From Apium graveolens (taxonomy: Eukaryota > Streptophyta > Magnoliopsida > Apiales > Apiaceae): a stretch of DNA of 64,000 bases. The stretch spans positions 1-64,000 of the forward strand of contig NW_027417461.1 of the NCBI RefSeq assembly GCF_009905375.1, read 5' to 3'. Below the pieces are notes generated by a model, which saw nothing but the letters and a program-made list of their open reading frames with translations, was not told where the DNA came from and did no database searches. Both the position numbers and the translations under genes were made by a program. How positions within the stretch are numbered: the first letter of the stretch is position 1; the number at the start of each line of letters is the position of its first letter. Below, one piece after another: positions 36,689 to 48,792 of the stretch.

Positions 36689-39211
36689 CATACCGACCCG
36701 GTCCCGTTCCCGATAACCCGTTTCTGTAAAATTATGACCCGATTTCAATCCAAAACCCCCCAATTTCAACCTTAAGAATCTGTTTGTACAGATTTTTATT
36801 TTAAAATAATTCAAAATTCTTATTTTAATTCAAAATTTTATTTTTAATAAAAAAAAATAATTTGGTTAATTATTTTAATAATTAACTGAATTATTTTAAA
36901 TTCCAAAAATTATTCTCTTTTATTATTTACAAAAATTCAAATTTGATTTAATTATTTATATGTTATTTTAATTATTTATTTATTGATTTAATTAATTCAT
37001 TAATTCATTTAATCAATTAATTTTATCTGTAAATGGTTATTAAAATGTAATTATTTATAATTAAGCCAAAAATGATTTAAAAAACATTTTTAGATTTTAA
37101 AAGCTATAAAAAATATTTAAAATTCATTTAATATTATTATAAATTGAATTATTCTTATTTTATTCATAATAAATAGACCGTTCACCCGTTTAATACGAAA
37201 CGAACGTGTCTAGACTCAGAAAAATATTCTACTTCTATTAAAAATACTTTCGAGACATAAAAATCTTTTGTTTTGAAAGTTCGCTTGATTTTTTAAATGT
37301 TTCTGAGTGACATAACTATCAAAACGTTGTATTTCGACTCGATTTTAGTTCTAAATGTACCGAGTCGAACGTTGTGATGAATTGAGTTATATGTTAGATG
37401 GATTATGTGATAGGTGGAATAAGTGTTTACATGTTATATGAATTTTATGCTGATAAGAATGTCATAAAACTGGTTTAATCATATCTTCTGATCTGTAATT
37501 CGGATTTAGACGAAACGAGAGGTGATTAAAAGCTTATAATGTCTATTTTGATAAAATGATTGAGGCGGAAATGTGAGTACATGTCATTAGACATGCATAG
37601 TGTGATTATATGTGATTTGATGTGATTATGTGTTAATTGACGATTATATGAAGTATATGTGTATTTATGGTGTTAAGAACGCGACAAGTGAGTTGAGTAA
37701 TATAATGTAGTGTTTCTATTGATATTTGAGTTCAGTTTGATTGTTTGGTTATTGATTGAAATAGAATAACAGAGGGATAGTCTAATAAATAGACGAGATA
37801 ATGTCAAACTTTCGATATGATTTATATTCGTAATGATTTATAGAATATTGTGTTTGAATTGGTTTGACTATAAAATAAAGTCAAAGCATGATTATGTGTT
37901 AACTGATAATTGGTAAGTCAGAAAGGTTATATAGGTTGACTTGAGATTATGTGTTAAATATTTGTCGGTATACGTGATATGTATATACGATGGGGGTATA
38001 AATGCTGGGTTTGATAATTATGAGTTAAATTCGATAGACTGTTTAGTGATTATAGTATTGTGTTATTCTCATAAAGGATCTGGACGAGACATGCAATGTC
38101 GAAGACGTACAGAAGATCAGATGGTGTCACAAAGCGAATAAGGAATAAGTTGAGAAAGCAACAATGTGCATTAAATAGAGTATAGTCAGAGGTTATCCGT
38201 GAGTTATGATATGCGTAGATTGTGAAGTATGAAGAATGAGACTGAGCTGTGAGTTGAGAATTGAATTTAACGCAAGTTTCCTTAATTCCTTTTTCATAAA
38301 TGTTACATAAATTATGAAGTTTTTTTCAAAATTATGGTATCATGTTTGTACTGTGAAATACATCTGATAAACCTTTACTTCTGAGAATGAAACCCATGAT
38401 TCCTTTCTACCTTCAAGTTCTGAAAATCTAAACATCTTATCATATCCTATGAACACATACCCTATGATACGATACAACTTCAAAACCATCGGTTTCCTTT
38501 CATTCAACAAATGCACAACCTTGTATGCCTTATTTCGTTTCGTGATTACCAAATCTTTGTTATTACAAGGTTAAAATTCTTATCATATATGATTTGATTA
38601 TCAATGACAAATGTTGTTTTTAGTTAAATGTTTTATAACTGCTGATGATGATTCTGTTTATGGAAATAAATGTTTTTATTGAATTGAATTATTAGAATTG
38701 GATTGTTTTTATAAAAATATGTGAAATAGACTCGTGGTCAGACCAGATTCGTGGTTAAATGTAGTCCAATGCATGTCATGGATCCAGTATAGAGAACATG
38801 GTTGTATGCCATGTTCGGGGTTAGTGCGTGACTGATCAGCAGCCTAACCTTTGATTTTTAGTTAAAATGAGATAAGTCCAATTCAATAATTCCTCTGAAT
38901 TATTGAATTTCCAGTTTTCAATCGATGCAAATACTACCCTGAGATTGTTAACTCTTGTTAAACTATTTCAAATTGGTGTTACTATATTGATACTTGCTGA
39001 GCATTGTTGCTCACCCTTGCTTTTCCTATAACCATTTCAGAAAGGCTTAAAGATGAGTTCCTCAAGTTCGATAACAGTTAAGTCCAAGGCTGTGTCAAGG
39101 GTATGAGTGGTTAAGTTATCTAGAGGTCAAAGAAGGTATCCATGGAAGTTGATAAAGAAGGTTCGAGTTAGAAAGGTTTATTGAGATTCAGTTGTAAATC
39201 AAGTTTATAAA
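36689..39211 (+). repeat. Outer gypsy LTR 'E', first visible segment
   Basis: Plus-strand LTR interior. It carries the block shared with LTR D and the solo LTR (GGTTAGTGCGTGACTGATCA near 38819) and the TGCTGAGC...GCTCACCCTTGC block (38998-39020) usually about 250 bases from an LTR end. It breaks off at the A2 insertion and resumes at 52705-52754 and 55200-55424. The 5' end is lost behind D. Very AT-rich from 36780 to 37180. No gene seen. Confidence 0.65.
39207..39211 (+). repeat. Target-site duplication of A2, left copy (ATAAA)
   Basis: ATAAA directly before the LTR start, repeated exactly at 52700-52704. Confidence 0.9.
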
Positions 39212-42200
39212 TGTAATAACCCCCAAAATTTTCAACTTTTTGTAACCCTTGTGAATAGTGTTTTTGCTGAATGAGAAAACTTTTCATGCCACACTATGTA
39301 GGGGTTCTATTATGGATATTCTGAGATTTTATTAGTACTCTATATGATATATGAGTGTATGTAAAGATCGTCAGAATCCAATTTCCGAACACTTTGGTTT
39401 TTCCCGGAAATCCACTAGATACGGAAAGAATTGAGTATAAGGTAGCAGGATAAAAAGGATTTAAATTAAAGGATTATAATAGAGGATCATAAAAAGGAAT
39501 ATAATGTATTGATAAAGGTTAAGGGAACCTAAGTAAGAAGATCCCGGGTATGATCCTTCAAACGATAAACGAAAACGAAAGTTAAGCGAACCGTATAACA
39601 GATCAGCGGTCATTAGGCAAACAATTAGGAAGTTAATCAAAGGGATTAGAGAGAGTGATGTCACCCAACCAATGAGAAGAGGACAAGGAGGGAAAGATGA
39701 CATCACCACATGACATGGGCATGACATGGGAAGGAAGGAGATGTGGTGGCTTTTTAACCACACAAAATCAAGGGCAACTAGGTAATTTACTAAAACAAAC
39801 ACAAAATCAAACCAACCAAGCCAAGCAAATCATTTTCATCAAAATCAAAAAAAAAGAAACCAAGGCATTGTTCTTCATGCTCTCGGCTTTTTGACATTTT
39901 AAAGGCAAGGAAATTCAAAACTCAAGATCCAAGCTTCCTAAATTGGTGAGTTAATTCCCTAATCATCCTTATGCTTAGTTAGGGCTATATCATGAGTTTA
40001 AGCCATCAATTCCTTCTCAATCTTCTTCATTTAATCAATGAAGAAGACAATGAATAGTGTTTTCAAGTTTTTAACTTGAAATTTTTCTTGATTTCCTTGA
40101 AGATCCAAGCATTCCTAAGATTTCTCAAGGCTTCTTAAGGCTTCCTAGCTCCTCCCACCACTTCGAGGAAGGTATATCATCTCCAAACCCTAGATTCCTA
40201 TGTATTATAAGATGATTTTGATTAGTAGGGTGATATTGTAGCTTAATGTTTGTGATTTAGAGTTTGGGATTGAAATGGTATTGAAATGGAATGGTAAATG
40301 TTGTTGTTTTGGTTAAAAGATTGTAGTATAGTTAAATTCAAGCTTAGGCATAAGTATGAATGTTAAAATTGAATTGGTTGGGGCTGATATGATGTGATAA
40401 GGATGGATGTTGGTTGTATGTTTGATTTGAGGTTGAATTGGGTTGGTTTTGAATGGTTTTAAATTGGGAAATCGCGTAAACATAGCTGTCGTAACATCCG
40501 ATTTTCTTTGGACTGCTTTTGTGCATAACATTAGGACCCGAGAACCCCCTGCTAGATTTTTACCATTGCCATGTCTAGATAGCTCGTGTTACGAGCTTCG
40601 TTTTGATATGTAGTTCGTTCGATTCCGATGCACGGTTTAGGAGAAACGACCGTTTCAAGTAACGGCGTTTCGCAAACGAAACTTTTCCCCTCGCCTTACT
40701 TTGAAACATAGGTTAAAGACCAAAAAGGGTTAATTAATGTATGAAACATTTATGGTAAGTGTGTTAGGCAGTTAGTAAGACACTCGCGAAGGAATCGCCT
40801 TAAAACTCGTAAAGGTTAAATTATTAAAAATGGTGGAGCCAAGGGTACTCGAGTGACTTAAGAGAATCAATAAGCGCAAAACAAGCGTTAGAGTCTAAGT
40901 TAGTTAAAGTATAGATTTACAAGTGACTTTGGTTTAATTCCAACTTACTTGTTGTTTATAGGTTACCAAACTCGTCCCGAGCCTTTTATCACCCCAAGTC
41001 GCTCAGGCAAGTTTTCTATCCGTTATACTTTTGTTGTGATGTATTTGTGTATATGCATGATCTTGCGTTAAATGCATATTTGTTATAGCAGATTCTTGCG
41101 ATATATTGTAGCATGTTATATGGTACATATGCATGTCTGTTTCGTATTCTTGCCATATATATATATGTTTGTTCAGTTGATAATACCTATGCTAGAGGTT
41201 AGCAGTATTTTGCATATACCCTTATTATAAGGACCCAAAGGTGAAAACATTTTCTAAAACCGGGAGTCGAGGATCCCGAGTAGATTTTGTATATATGTAT
41301 ATATATATATATATTCATATATATATATATGGTTATAGTTTTCAAAACTATTAATCGAATAAGGGTTATTCGATAACTTTATATTATTTATTGAATATTA
41401 TTTCGAATATTATTCGAGGGCTTATGACTCTTTTATATTATTATTGGATATTATTTGGATATTCATTTGAGGATGTATGACTCCTTTATTTTATGAATAT
41501 TATTTATAATATTCATTCGAGGTATTATGACTCCGCTTATTACTGCAATAAATTCTTTATTTTATTAAAGAATAAGGTGTCAATAATCAAACTTATTTTC
41601 GATTATTCAAATAAAGATAGTACTTTCGTATAAGTATATCTTTGGTTATTTAATACTCGTTTCAAGTATAAGTTTTAATACTTCTACTTCAATTATTTTT
41701 ATAAAGATTATTCTTTATGGGAATATTATTTAAATAATAATATTCAGACATTTTCTAAATATACTGGGGACTGATTTACTTCATTAAATCAGCTTTACTC
41801 CAAACACTCTTTAAAGTGTTTTCGAGTCTTCAAAATGATTTTTAAAAGTTAGAGCGGATCCCAAAACTCATTTTTATATTTAAGATCTTCCTTTTTAAGG
41901 GGATTTAAATACTCGCTCAAAACCTGAGGGATCCGGCTCTGTGGTGTATTTTATATTCGCAACAAGGTTGCAGTTTTGGTAAATGAATTGATTACTTACC
42001 CAATGTTCGGGAAGTAAGTCCATCTATTGAGTCGGCATAAGCAACATGGGCTCAGAGGGCGTCCATGATAGTGTAAGTGGCTCAGTGGGAGTCCATCAAA
42101 TGCATAAGTGGCTGAGTAGCAGTCCAGCATAAGGTTCTATTGAGACCAGGGTGATGACCAGTGGGGAATTCGTCCATCTACTAGTAGAAAAGGTTACTTA

Positions 42201-43110
42201 TTGGTATCCTTGCCTGATCAGCAAGATACCTGGTTTATGCCAAAATTCTTTTCCTTTTTCCAAAATTTATTGGATGTTTCAAACTCTGTTCATACTTTAC
42301 ATGACAGAGGTTTTCAGGAAATGTATAAAGAAGATGTATATGTGGAAATATATATACATATCAGAACTTAATGAAGTATATCATAACTTCATTTCCTTTA
42401 ATAATATTTCAAAGATTTAATCTATTTAAATCTTGTCTTGTAGTCTCATCTATGTGATGAACTGGTAAAAGCTCATTATACTGGAACAGTGGTAGTTCAA
42501 GTAGCTTTATAAATGATATAAGTGTAGTGAAGTATTTGGTAACTTCATCCCTTGTTTTTACTTATATCTAGTAAGTAATTATCTTACACTTGATAAAAGA
42601 TTCAAGTAAGTATCCATTTAGATACTTATATTATTGTTATCACTTTATACTATCTTGCGAGCTGTAAGGCTCACTCTTGCTTTATTTCTTCATCACACAA
42701 CAACAGTTAGGAAAGATGGCCAGACTCCAGCAGACCCAGCGCAAGCGCGTGGGAAGCGTCCCGCGTCTTCCCGATGATGTTGTGGCTGTTATAGCTGCAG
42801 AGGTAGATCTATTGGTAGATCAGGCATTCTACTTTTGAGAATCAAATTATGTATAATTATAACTTGTGGCAGATAATGGCAATTAACTGTAAATTATCAA
42901 GTAATCATTTAGGGTTGTAATAACTTTTAAATTATGGATTCAAAGACTTGTACTTATTTCAATTTCATCTCTGAGACTATAACGGGTTGTGGTGTGTGTT
43001 AGTGTGGGGTCACAGCATAAGGTTATTTATTATTAATTAAGTGAAGTGATATTATGGAAAGAAAGACCGTGACGACCCGGATCCCCGACCCCGGATCTGG
43101 GGGTGTTACA
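39212..43110 (+). repeat. 5' LTR of Tekay A2
   Basis: TGTAATAACC to GGGTGTTACA, 3899 bp. Compared by eye with the 3' LTR only isolated base changes are seen (for example in 39380-39600). It ends at the PBS spacer GAAA. Confidence 0.97.
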
Positions 43111-43114
43111 GAAA

Positions 43115-43126
43115 TGGTATCAGAGC
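43115..43126 (+). other. Primer binding site of Tekay A2
   Basis: TGGTATCAGAGC four bases after the 5' LTR; complementary to the 3' end of initiator-methionine tRNA for 12 bases. Confidence 0.93.
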
Positions 43127-43291
43127 GAAGCGTTATAAACCTCAGAGATGATGCGACGATATAATAACAAACTCACAAAGATAATAAGAACTCTTGCCAA
43201 GTTCATTGTCGGACTACTTAAAGTAGTGCTGACAGTTAAAACCCTTACGGAAACCCTTATAAGTATCATGATAGTAACTTAACCCTTATAA

Positions 43292-43633
43292 GTATCACCA
43301 CCTCTTGACCCTGCCCACAGGCAGTCTTCGTTAGCTCATGGATATGTTCAGGATGTTCTGAGGACCCGAGTGGCTGTTGCCGAGGGCCGACTGGATGAGG
43401 CCAGGAGGGAGTTGGATGCGGAGAGGGCGGGTAGGCGTACCCGAGCTTATGAGACTAGGGCTTCTATACCCCGATCCTTGAGGAGGGAGCTTACGGGGAT
43501 AGAGCTCACATCCCGAGCGAGGCTCAGATCGCTCCAGGGGGACAGGCATGGTAGGATCTCCAGGCGGCAGGCCGACTATATCTTCCGTCGTGCGATGGAA
43601 AGGGTATGGGAGCTAACCCGCTCCGGTGTATGA
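43292..43633 (+). CDS. Leader ORF of Tekay A2, coiled-coil-like, start unclear
   Basis: An open frame from just after TAA (43289-43291) to TGA at 43631-43633. It has no ATG in its first part; GTG at 43370 is only a computational start. It reads SSLAHGYVQDVLRTRVAVAE, then GRLDEARRELDAERAGRRTR, then SIPRSLRRELTGIEL and ISRRQADYIFRRAMERVWEL. Highly charged, heptad-like and strongly basic. GC content is much higher than in the flanks, which is a coding-like sign. It lies between PBS and gag, where element D has a related frame. The ATG may be lost in this copy or the start may be supplied by splicing. No known function. Confidence 0.55.
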   Translation, partial: VSPPLDPAHRQSSLAHGYVQDVLRTRVAVAEGRLDEARRELDAERAGRRTRAYETRASIPRSLRRELTGIELTSRARLRSLQGDRHGRISRRQADYIFRRAMERVWELTRSGV

Positions 43634-44040
43634 TTCAGGATTGACGATGGAATAGTCTAGTTGTCTAGTTAGTCGAGGCCTTAGTAAGAGCCAATTTTTC
43701 GGGATAGTTAACTTGTATATAGCATCCCTTTTTCTGACTAGACAGATAGACTCTTGTGTATCACTTTTGGGACAGATGACTGTAGCACTGTTGTACTTTT
43801 GACCAGATCAAATTATGTATTTCTCGCATTATGTATATATTTGTTTCCTTCGGTTCAGTTCCTTAGTGACGAGATCACTGTTTTTATCATTATTATTACT
43901 GCACTTCGTATTAGAACTGTCATAAAATAATAGAATTATGATATACGTTCTCCCCATTATGAAGCTGTGCAAGGCACAATGTTGTATATGATTGTGACCT
44001 AACGTTGAATTTCCCAATAATTTTTTTTATTATCAGAATC
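43634..44040 (+). other. Untranslated leader of A2 between leader ORF and gag
   Basis: About 400 bases, T-rich, with many short stops and no frame of note. It ends in a T-rich run just before the gag ATG. Confidence 0.5.
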
Positions 44041-44790
44041 ATGCCGCCAAGAAAGATTGGAACTAGGGCGAACCCTGGATCTGAGGACCAGGGAAGCCAT
44101 AATCAGGATGATAGGAACCAGGAACACAGTGAAGAGGAAGATGAGGATTATATGGAACAGGATGACTCCCTGTATGAAGAGGAAGAGGAAACATATGATG
44201 TTGAGGGATTTGAGATAGAGGCTGAAGAAGGAGAAACTGAGGTTGAGCAACCGGTACCAAACCCGGGCATGGATCCCATGGGCCAGTTCATGCAACTCCT
44301 AAGGCAGAATTTGGAACGTCAACCCAACCCACCCCCTCAAAGAAATAACAATACTGTGGCAAACTCTTTCAGGGCTTTTAAGTCCCTTAAGCCCCCTGAG
44401 TTCCACGGATCAGCCGACCCAGTTGAGGCAAGGGCATGGTTAAAGGAAATGGAGAAATCCTTTGAGATTTTGAGTACCGATGAGGCACAGAAGACTGTAT
44501 TTGCTACCTACCTTCTGAAAGGAGAAGCTAACTACTGGTGGGAGGCCAAGAAAAACATGGAGACAGATGCTATTATAACCTGGGAGAGATTTAGTCAGTT
44601 GTTTCTGGGAAAGTATTTCCCGAGGTTTATGGAAAACCAGATGGAGCTCAAGTTCTTGGAGCTAAAGCAGAATAACTTGTCTGTAGCAGAGTACGAAGCA
44701 AAATTTACTGAGTTATCAAGGTTTGTGCCGGAGTTTGTGAGCACCGAGGAAAAGAAAGCTAGGAGGTTTCAGCAGGGACTGAAACCGTAG
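44041..44790 (+). pseudogene. Tekay gag, N-terminal and capsid part
   Basis: I choose ATG 44041 (MPPRKIGTRANPG) over upstream codons because it begins the charged gag-like sequence. An acidic N-terminal tail (EEEDEDYMEQDD) precedes a Retrotrans_gag domain (AWLKEMEKSFEIL, KGEANYWWEAKK, WERFSQLFLGKYFPR, LKQNNLSVAEYEAKFTELSR). TAG at 44788-44790 interrupts the frame, which goes on in phase ([17 protein letters not shown]), so a single substitution splits gag. Gag packages the RNA. Confidence 0.9.
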
Positions 44791-47700
44791 ATTCAGAATA
44801 GGGTGGCAATCCTCGAGCTTACGGATTATGCCACTCTGGTGCAAAAGGCAACGATTGTAGAAGTCGGAAGTGAACAGATGCAGAAGGAAAGAGAGAAGAA
44901 AGGAATAAAGAGGAAAAGTATGAGCATGGGTGGAGGTTCCACAGGAAGGAGCTTCCCAACTAGATTTAATCGAGGAGCAGTGTCCCTACCAGGAAGGAAC
45001 ACTGGGTTTAAGCGGCTAATGAGTGTGAGTGTGAGCCAGGGCGGCCAGAAATCAAGAATGTCCTATTCCAACCAGTCTCGACCCCCATTGCCAGCCTGTT
45101 ATATATGTGGAAGGAATCACACTGGGGAGTGTAAAGGAAAGCCAGTAACCTGCTTTAAGTGCGGTCAGGAAGGCCACTATTCAACTAAGTGCCCATCATC
45201 AACCCCTGCCGTCATTCCAACCACCACTTGTCATCAGTGTGGACGCCCAGGTCATTGGAAGAGGGAATGCCTAATGAACAAACCAGCAGCTTCGGGAGCA
45301 AGCAGGGCTGCTTCTAATAAGCCACCTACTGCAAGGACTTTCAACATGACAGTCCAGGATGCTATAAAAGATTCAGATGTGATAGCAGGTACCCTTTCTC
45401 TAAATTCAGTCAGTGCAAACGTTTTATTTGATTCGGGAGCAACTAAATCTTTTATATCAAAGGACCTTGCGCGTAAGTTAAGACTTAAGGCTGAACCCTT
45501 GATAGAACCCTTACAAATAGAAATAGCCAATCATGAAATTATTCCTGTTAACCAGATTCACCCCGCCTGTGAGATAGGCATAAGGGAGCAATCTTTTAGT
45601 GTTGATCTGATTCCTTTTAAATTAGGGGAGTTTGATGTAATTTTGGGAATGGACTGGCTATCTAGCAATGATGCTCAGATAGACTATAAAGGGAAGAAAG
45701 TTAAGCTAAATATCCCAGGGAAGAAAGAAGTTGTATTTAGAGGAAAGAGGCAGATGCAGAGATTTTTGACCATGGCCCAGGCCAGAAGGATGCTACGAAA
45801 AGGAAATGAGGCCTACCTAGCCTATGTGGTGGACACGCAGAAGGAGGTGCCCAACTTACAAGATATTCCAGTAGTCAACAAATTTGAAGATGTATTCCCA
45901 CAAGACCTTCCGGGATTACCACCCGATAGAGTGATTGAATTTGCTATTGAGTTGGCCCCAGGGACGGCGCCAGTTTCAAAAGCACCTTACCGGTTAGCCC
46001 CGTTAGAAATGAAGGAAATAGCTATCCAATTACAGGAACTCTTGGATAAGGGTATGATAAGACCCAGTGTGTCTCCATGGGGAGCACCAGTTTTATTTGT
46101 TAAGAAGAAAGATGGGAGCATGAGGCTGTGCATAGACTATCGAGAGTTGAACAAGCTAACCATAAAGAACAGGTACCCATTACCTAGAATAGACGATTTG
46201 TTCGACCAGCTAAAGGATGCTGTTTATTTTTCCAAGATCGACCTGAGAACTGGATATCACCAACTAAAGATTAAACCCGAAGATATTTCCAAGACAGCGT
46301 TCCGTACCAGGTATGGGCATTATGAGTTCTTGCTAATGTTCTTTGGATTAACCAACGCCCCAGCGGCTTTCATGGATTTAATGAATAGAGTATTTAAGAA
46401 GTACTTGGACAAATGTGTGATAGTTTTTATTGATGATATTTTGATCTACTCAAGAACTGAGGCAGAACATGCAGAGCATTTGAGGATAGCTCTAGGAATA
46501 CTCAGAGAGGAGCAGTTGTATGCCAAATTCTCGAAGTGTGAATTCTGGCGGAATGAAGTACAGTTTTTAGGACATGTGATCAATAAAGAAGGAGTATTGG
46601 TCGACCCCTCCAAGATAGAGGCGGTCTCAAATTGGGAAAGGCCAACCACACCCACAGAGGTAAGGAGTTTTATAGGATTGGCCGGCTACTATCGTAGATT
46701 TGTACAGGACTTTGCGAAGATCGCAGCCCCTTTGACACGACTTACTCGTAAGACAGAGAAGTTTGAATGGACGGAGAAATACGAGAACAGTTTTCAGGAA
46801 TTAAAGAAAAGGTTGATAACGGCTCCGGTATTGGCATTGCCGGATGGAAAAGGAGATTTTGTGATATATAGTGACGCGTCGCACAAAGGATTAGGATGTG
46901 TGCTTATGCAGCACGGTAAAGTGATTGCGTATGCGTCGAGACAACTGAAGGAATACGAGGTTAGATATCCTACTCATGACCTTGAGCTCGCGGTAATAGT
47001 ATTTGCCTTAAAAATTTGGAGGCACTACTTATATGGAGAGAAGTGCGAGATTTTCACAGACCATAAGAGCCTCAAGTACATATTTACGCAGAAAGAGCTC
47101 AACATGCACCAGAGGAGATGGTTAGAACTAATCAAGGACTATGATTGTGAGATTCTCTATCATCCAGGGAAAGCCAATGTGGTGGCTGATGCCCTTAGTA
47201 GAAAGGAAAGACTCAGAATGATAACAACTTCGGAAGAATTGATAAGGGATTTTGAGAGAATGGAAATAGAAGTAAAGGTAACCGGAACTAGAACTGAAAA
47301 GCTTTTTGAGATCTCAATGCAGCCAGAGTTATTGGAAAAGATCAGATTGTGCCAAGAGAAAATAATGAATGAAGGCAGAGAGTCAATGACTGGAGAGGAG
47401 ATCCATACTGAGAAAGATGATAAAGGGATAATGAGGTACTCCTACCGGATCTGGGTTCCGAATGTTCAAGAGCTTAAAGATGAGATATTGGATGAAAGCC
47501 ATAGTTCGAGGTATTCCATTCACCCGGGAAGTACCAAGATGTATAGGGATTTGAAGGAATATTACTGGTGGCCCAACATGAAGAGGGACGTAGAAGAGGG
47601 ACGTAGCAGAATGGGTAAACAAATGTTTGACTTGCAAAAGGGTAAAAGCAGAGCACCAGAGACCCAGTGGACTCTTACGACCCTTGGAGATTCCCGAATG

Positions 47701-48759
47701 GAAATAGGAACAGATAGCGATGGATTTTATTGTAGGCTTGCCAAGGACGAAAGCCAATCACGACGCCATTTGGGTAATTATAGACCGACTGACAAAGTCA
47801 GCTCATTTCATTCCTATCAATGAGAGATACACAGTCGATAGACTGGTGGACATTTACCTTAAGGAAATAGTAACGCGACATGGAGTCCCAGCGTCCATTG
47901 TCTCAGACCGAGACCCCAGGTTCAACTCCAGATTTTGGAAGAGCTTTCAGGAATGTGCGGGGACCAAGTTAAATATGAGTACCGCGTACCATCCCCAGAC
48001 GGATGGGCAGAGTGAAAGGACCATCCAGACACTAGAGGATATGTTGAGATTCTGTGCAATAGACTTTAAAGGGAGTTGGATGATCACTTGTCGTTGATCG
48101 AGTTTTCTTATAACAATAGCTTTCATGCTAGCATCGGAATGCCGCCTTATGAGGCCCTGTACGGAAGAAGGTGTCGATCTCCCTTATACTGGGATGAAGT
48201 AGGAGAGCGGAAGATGCTCGGACCCGAAGTGGTCCAAAGGACCAAAGATATAGTGGATCTTATCAGAGGGCGACTTGTAGCAGCCCAAGACAGACAGAAG
48301 AAATATGCAGACCTAGCCCGAAAGGACAAGGAATATGAAGTAGGGGACTTAGTACTGCTAAAGGTATCCCCTTGGAAGGGATTAATGAGGTTCGGAAGGA
48401 AAGGAAAACTAAGCCCAAGATACATTGGACCTTTTGAGATATTAAGACGGATTGGAAAGTTAGCTTACGAGCTAGCCTTGCCCCCTAATTTGCAACAAGT
48501 TCATAATGTGTTCCATGTGTCAATGCTAAGGAAGTATCATCGGGATGCCAGACACATAGTGGAGTACGAGCAGGTGGATATGCAGCCAGATCTAACTTAC
48601 GTGGAGAAGCCAGTAAGGATTATAGATAAGGAGCAGGTGCTTCGGAACAAAGTAATCAAGCTAGTCAGAGTACTATGGCAGAATCATAATGTGGAAGAAT
48701 CAACTTGGGAACTAGAGAGCACAATGCTAGAAAAGTACCCCCATTTGTTTTCTGTTTGA
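44791..48759 (+). pseudogene. Tekay gag end-pol polyprotein (three lesions)
   Basis: Continues gag in phase. Three zinc knuckles: [12 protein letters not shown] (45097, shortened spacing), [14 protein letters not shown] (45151-45192) and [14 protein letters not shown] (45229-45270). Protease DSGA at 45430-45441. RT FIDD at 46426-46437. RNase H YSDASHKG, Asp at 46873. Integrase follows. A 13-bp tandem duplication of GAAGAGGGACGTA at 47581-47606 shifts the frame by +1 and destroys the integrase zinc finger end. The core then runs in the new frame (D at 47723 and 47906, E at 48014). A 1-bp loss near 48079 restores the original frame. The end has a GPF motif and a chromodomain-like VRVLWQNHNVEESTWELES. 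The chromodomain is thought to guide insertion to heterochromatin. Confidence 0.93.
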
Positions 48760-48779
48760 TTCCGGGACGGAATCCTTTT

Positions 48780-48790
48780 AAGGAGGGGAG
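48780..48790 (+). other. Polypurine tract of Tekay A2
   Basis: AAGGAGGGGAG, two bases before the 3' LTR; identical to A1. Confidence 0.88.
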
Positions 48791-48792
48791 AC

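Noticed and set aside
42151..42420. 89-codon frame repeated at 51740-52009
   Set aside because: Found in both A2 LTRs only because the LTRs are copies; the corresponding A1 frame (9057-9374) differs in length and content, so there is no sign of selection.
47383..47757. 124-codon minus-strand frame over Tekay integrase (and its A1 counterparts near 4713-4987)
   Set aside because: Antisense shadow of pol; no motif, and it is interrupted differently in the two copies.
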